From Candidatus Aminicenantota bacterium (lineage in GTDB: Bacteria; Acidobacteriota; Aminicenantia; UBA2199), in the NCBI GenBank assembly GCA_023137075.1, contig JAGLQA010000143.1, forward strand, positions 1 to 7,014: a DNA stretch of 7,014 nucleotides. Reading direction: 5' to 3'. The position numbers and the translations under genes were made by a program. Each line of letters begins with the position of its first letter. Within the stretch, counting starts at the first letter, position 1. The notes under the pieces are model-generated. The model saw nothing but the letters and a program-made list of their open reading frames with translations. It did no database searches and was not told where the DNA came from. Positions 5,279-7,014 of this stretch are shown piece after piece.

Positions 5279-6778
5279 CTAATTATATTTCCTGGAAAGG
5301 TTCCGGTCCTTGAACCAATACAGCAGCCGTTTCATCGTATTAATCCCGGTTATTTTTTGTATCTTACGCATGAGAATATTAAATTTCCACCACGGTGTAT
5401 TCGGTGCAAACGTTCTCATGATAGCAGTTTGAATTCTTAAAGCAAACGTCGGTAGCCTTTGATATTCTTCGGGGAATATGTAGTTAGAATATTTTAAACC
5501 GATTCGTTTATTGAAGACTCTTAGCTCTTCTAATCTTAATCCTTTGGGCTCGTAAAATACCGGGTGTAAGAAATTGTCATCGGTTCCGTGGGGATTTTCT
5601 TCAAGGAATTGTTTCGCAAGAAGAGTTCCTTTATTAACACGTATGCCATTTAAAACGACTACCAGGTCCCATTTTGAAACTGCTTTATTTATTGCTTCAA
5701 AGGTCTCCTTTAGCGTTTCTTTCGTTTCTCCCGGTGCCCCGGTGAGCAAATACCACATTGTCGGCATATTTATTTTGCGTAAAATTCTTGCTGTTTTAAA
5801 AATATCGTCTTTTGTGAAATTTTTTCCCAAAACTTTGAGCATTTTATTACATCCGGCTTCTACACCTACTTCTACATCTTTAAATCCGGCTTTTTTCATC
5901 AAATCGGCGAATTCTTCATCTATAGTACCCGGATTTAACCCCATTGTGCGTAGATTAAGGTTATTCAATTTTTTATCGATTATGGACTTTAGAACACTCT
6001 TTGAATGATCGAGGGGAATATTAAAAGTGCTATCTGAAAATTCGAAATGGTTACTCCCGGTTTCTTTTTGCAGTTTTTCAATTTCATCGGCAACAAGTTT
6101 GGGATCTCTTAACCGGTAATTATCACCTTCAATTACATTATAGGCACAGTAGGTGCATTTAAGCGCACACCCCCGCTTTGTTTGCACTTGAATAGGGGCT
6201 TTAAATTTTTTGTAAGCTTTCAGTTCGAGATATTGATGTGGATTTGAAAGGGTTAGTGAATCCAGGTCTTTTACCCACAGCGGGGGATTCTCTTCGATAA
6301 TCTTACCGTTTTTGCGCCAGGTCAATCCACCTAATCCTTTTAATGATTCTTTCTTTTCAAGCCGGTTTACAAATTCTACAATCGCTGCTTCACCATCTCC
6401 GCGAATAGCATATTCGAGATCAAAAAATCCCAACATCTCGGCTGCGATGATTCCCACCGCGGTTCCTCCAATGACAATCGGACCTGAAAATACATTCTTA
6501 AGTGGGATAATCACATTCTCCTTTACTGAATTGAGATGGAAAAGTGTGTCAAGCCAGGACACAGTGTCGATGTTTCTCACACTTACGCCTATTACGTCAG
6601 GTTGAAATTTCTTTACCGCATTATCTATATCCCTGGTGGTTTTTTTTGAAAAACATAAATCCAGGAAATGGACCTCGTGCCCAGCCGTCTCAAGAGATGA
6701 AGATACTAAGCATAAACCGAAAGGCATCGACGGAACCGGGATTTTGTTTTGATTTGAATTAACCATCATTATTTTCAT
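5279..6778 (-). CDS. Cobalamin-binding-domain radical SAM protein 2 (paralogue of protein 1)
   Basis: This 499-aa protein is collinear with radical SAM protein 1 apart from single-residue length differences. Hand comparison of residues 1-60 and 61-140 gives about 52% and 65% identity. It has the same domains: cobalamin-binding region with SVRNID (66-71), VIGG (102-105) and GDGEAA (127-132); iron-sulfur motif C204-x3-C208-x2-C211; DSTFN (249-253); GAPGET (347-352); and a basic amphipathic tail with PWWKF (462-466). DxHxxG is absent here too. It differs from its partner where family members are usually conserved: the interdomain LPLPDY is LTLSNP (175-180) and GIESG is GVEAG (305-309). The radical SAM cysteines are intact, so SAM cleavage is probably retained while substrate or methyl-transfer chemistry may differ. 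The ATG at 6778 follows AGAGG by five bases. It is probably the first gene of a two-gene unit. Reaction unknown. Confidence 0.88.
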   Translation of the reverse strand: MKIMMVNSNQNKIPVPSMPFGLCLVSSSLETAGHEVHFLDLCFSKKTTRDIDNAVKKFQPDVIGVSVRNIDTVSWLDTLFHLNSVKENVIIPLKNVFSGPIVIGGTAVGIIAAEMLGFFDLEYAIRGDGEAAIVEFVNRLEKKESLKGLGGLTWRKNGKIIEENPPLWVKDLDSLTLSNPHQYLELKAYKKFKAPIQVQTKRGCALKCTYCAYNVIEGDNYRLRDPKLVADEIEKLQKETGSNHFEFSDSTFNIPLDHSKSVLKSIIDKKLNNLNLRTMGLNPGTIDEEFADLMKKAGFKDVEVGVEAGCNKMLKVLGKNFTKDDIFKTARILRKINMPTMWYLLTGAPGETKETLKETFEAINKAVSKWDLVVVLNGIRVNKGTLLAKQFLEENPHGTDDNFLHPVFYEPKGLRLEELRVFNKRIGLKYSNYIFPEEYQRLPTFALRIQTAIMRTFAPNTPWWKFNILMRKIQKITGINTMKRLLYWFKDRNLSRKYN

Positions 6779-6800
6779 TTTTTCCTCTTTTATTGTGATT

Positions 6801-6814
6801 TGAAATTAATTTCA
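6801..6814. repeat. Perfect 14-base palindrome upstream of radical SAM gene 2, possible operator
   Basis: TGAAATTAATTTCA is a perfect inverted repeat ending 23 bases before the ATG at 6778. That is a place where a bound regulator would block transcription or initiation. No copy was seen upstream of the other genes. AT-rich palindromes arise by chance more readily than GC-rich ones, so the call is tentative. Confidence 0.35.
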
Positions 6815-6818
6815 TGTC

Positions 6819-6861
6819 ATTAAACATTTTTATTGCAAAAGAATGACAAATTAAACATTTT
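6819..6861. repeat. Direct repeat of ATTAAACATTTT, 31 bases apart, upstream of radical SAM gene 2
   Basis: ATTAAACATTTT occurs at 6819-6830 and again at 6850-6861, each preceded by an ATG-x-CA sequence. The 31-base period is close to three helical turns, so both copies face the same side of the DNA. Read on the minus strand, TTGTCA (6849-6844) and TTTAAT (6824-6819) could also form a -35 and -10, but with a long 19-base spacer. The role is unproven. Confidence 0.35.
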
Positions 6862-6892
6862 GAACCATTCTTAATAAAAGAAATAGTTCATA

Positions 6893-6915
6893 TAAAAGGG
6901 CTATAACTCCTTTTA
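6893..6915. repeat. Inverted repeat TAAAAGG-N9-CCTTTTA
   Basis: A seven-pair stem (6893-6899 with 6909-6915) around GCTATAACT lies about 115 bases upstream of radical SAM gene 2. No T-run follows on either strand, so it is not a terminator. It may be a protein-binding site or chance. A further perfect AT-only palindrome, AAATTTTAAAATTT, lies nearby at 6934-6947. Confidence 0.25.
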
Positions 6916-6983
6916 GTATCAGCAATAACTATTAAATTTTAAAATTTCTTTTATGTGTTGAATGGTGCTTCCATTTCCTTCAA

Positions 6984-7008
6984 CTGAGTTCTCGTTTTTT
7001 TAACTCAG
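6984..7008. repeat. Inverted repeat CTGAGTT / AACTCAG near the window edge
   Basis: CTGAGTT (6984-6990) pairs with AACTCAG (7002-7008) around CTCGTTTTTTT. The T-run is inside the loop rather than after the stem, so it does not read as a standard terminator on the plus strand. It could belong to a control region or to the end of a gene lying outside the window. Confidence 0.3.
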
Positions 7009-7014
7009 CTTCAT

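Noticed and set aside
5574..6008. A 144-codon open frame on the plus strand
   Set aside because: It lies wholly opposite radical SAM gene 2, has no ribosome site or family motifs, and is explained as an antisense shadow.
917..6778. Fragment of a photosynthesis gene cluster (BchE-like plus CrtF/BchU-like genes)
   Set aside because: The families are the same in a broad sense, but no chlorophyll or carotenoid synthesis gene is present, and the radical SAM proteins come as an unusual tandem pair. The resemblance is at superfamily level only.
1..7014. Mobile element, CRISPR array, tRNA or rRNA
   Set aside because: No transposase or integrase motifs, no regularly spaced repeat array, and no clover-leaf or ribosomal sequence were recognised on either strand.

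Overview
The window (7,014 bases, AT-rich) holds the end of an indolepyruvate:ferredoxin oxidoreductase operon, followed by an accessory cluster of four S-adenosylmethionine-using enzymes. IorAB is typical of anaerobes that ferment or assimilate aromatic amino acids, and two cobalamin-binding radical SAM enzymes also fit an anaerobe. Genes start behind clear Shine-Dalgarno sites (GAGGAG, AGGAGG, TAGGAG), and two promoters look like the ordinary sigma-70 type. This argues against Bacteroidota and suits an anaerobic bacterium of the deltaproteobacterial, planctomycete or candidate-phylum kind. The sequence alone does not settle the phylum.

Layout. 1-299 (+): C-terminal part of IorA, which ends after the thiamine-diphosphate domain without the usual ferredoxin tail. 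317-901 (+): complete IorB. 883-913: hairpin terminator shared with the convergent neighbour. 917-1951 (-): O-methyltransferase 1 (344 aa). 1952-2397: a 446-base divergent control region with a good promoter for each flanking methyltransferase, a possible 47-49 aa small ORF, and a hairpin-rich leader with a short upstream reading frame. 2398-3504 (+): O-methyltransferase 2 (368 aa), a diverged paralogue. 3610-3641: terminator. 3632-5131 (-) and 5279-6778 (-): two tandem 499-aa B12-binding-domain radical SAM proteins, clearly paralogous. 6779-7014: AT-rich upstream region with a perfect palindrome and a repeated 12-base motif.

How the genes may work together (inference). Two COMT/CrtF-type O-methyltransferases next to two class-B-like cobalamin radical SAM enzymes suggest a pathway that modifies one small molecule or lipid. 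It would combine radical C-methylation or rearrangement at unactivated carbons with O-methylation of hydroxyls. Amphipathic, basic C-terminal tails on both radical SAM proteins and a basic-hydrophobic N-terminus on methyltransferase 2 hint at a membrane-associated substrate. No scaffold-building enzyme lies in the window, so the product cannot be named. IorAB looks like an unrelated housekeeping neighbour, closed off by its own terminator.
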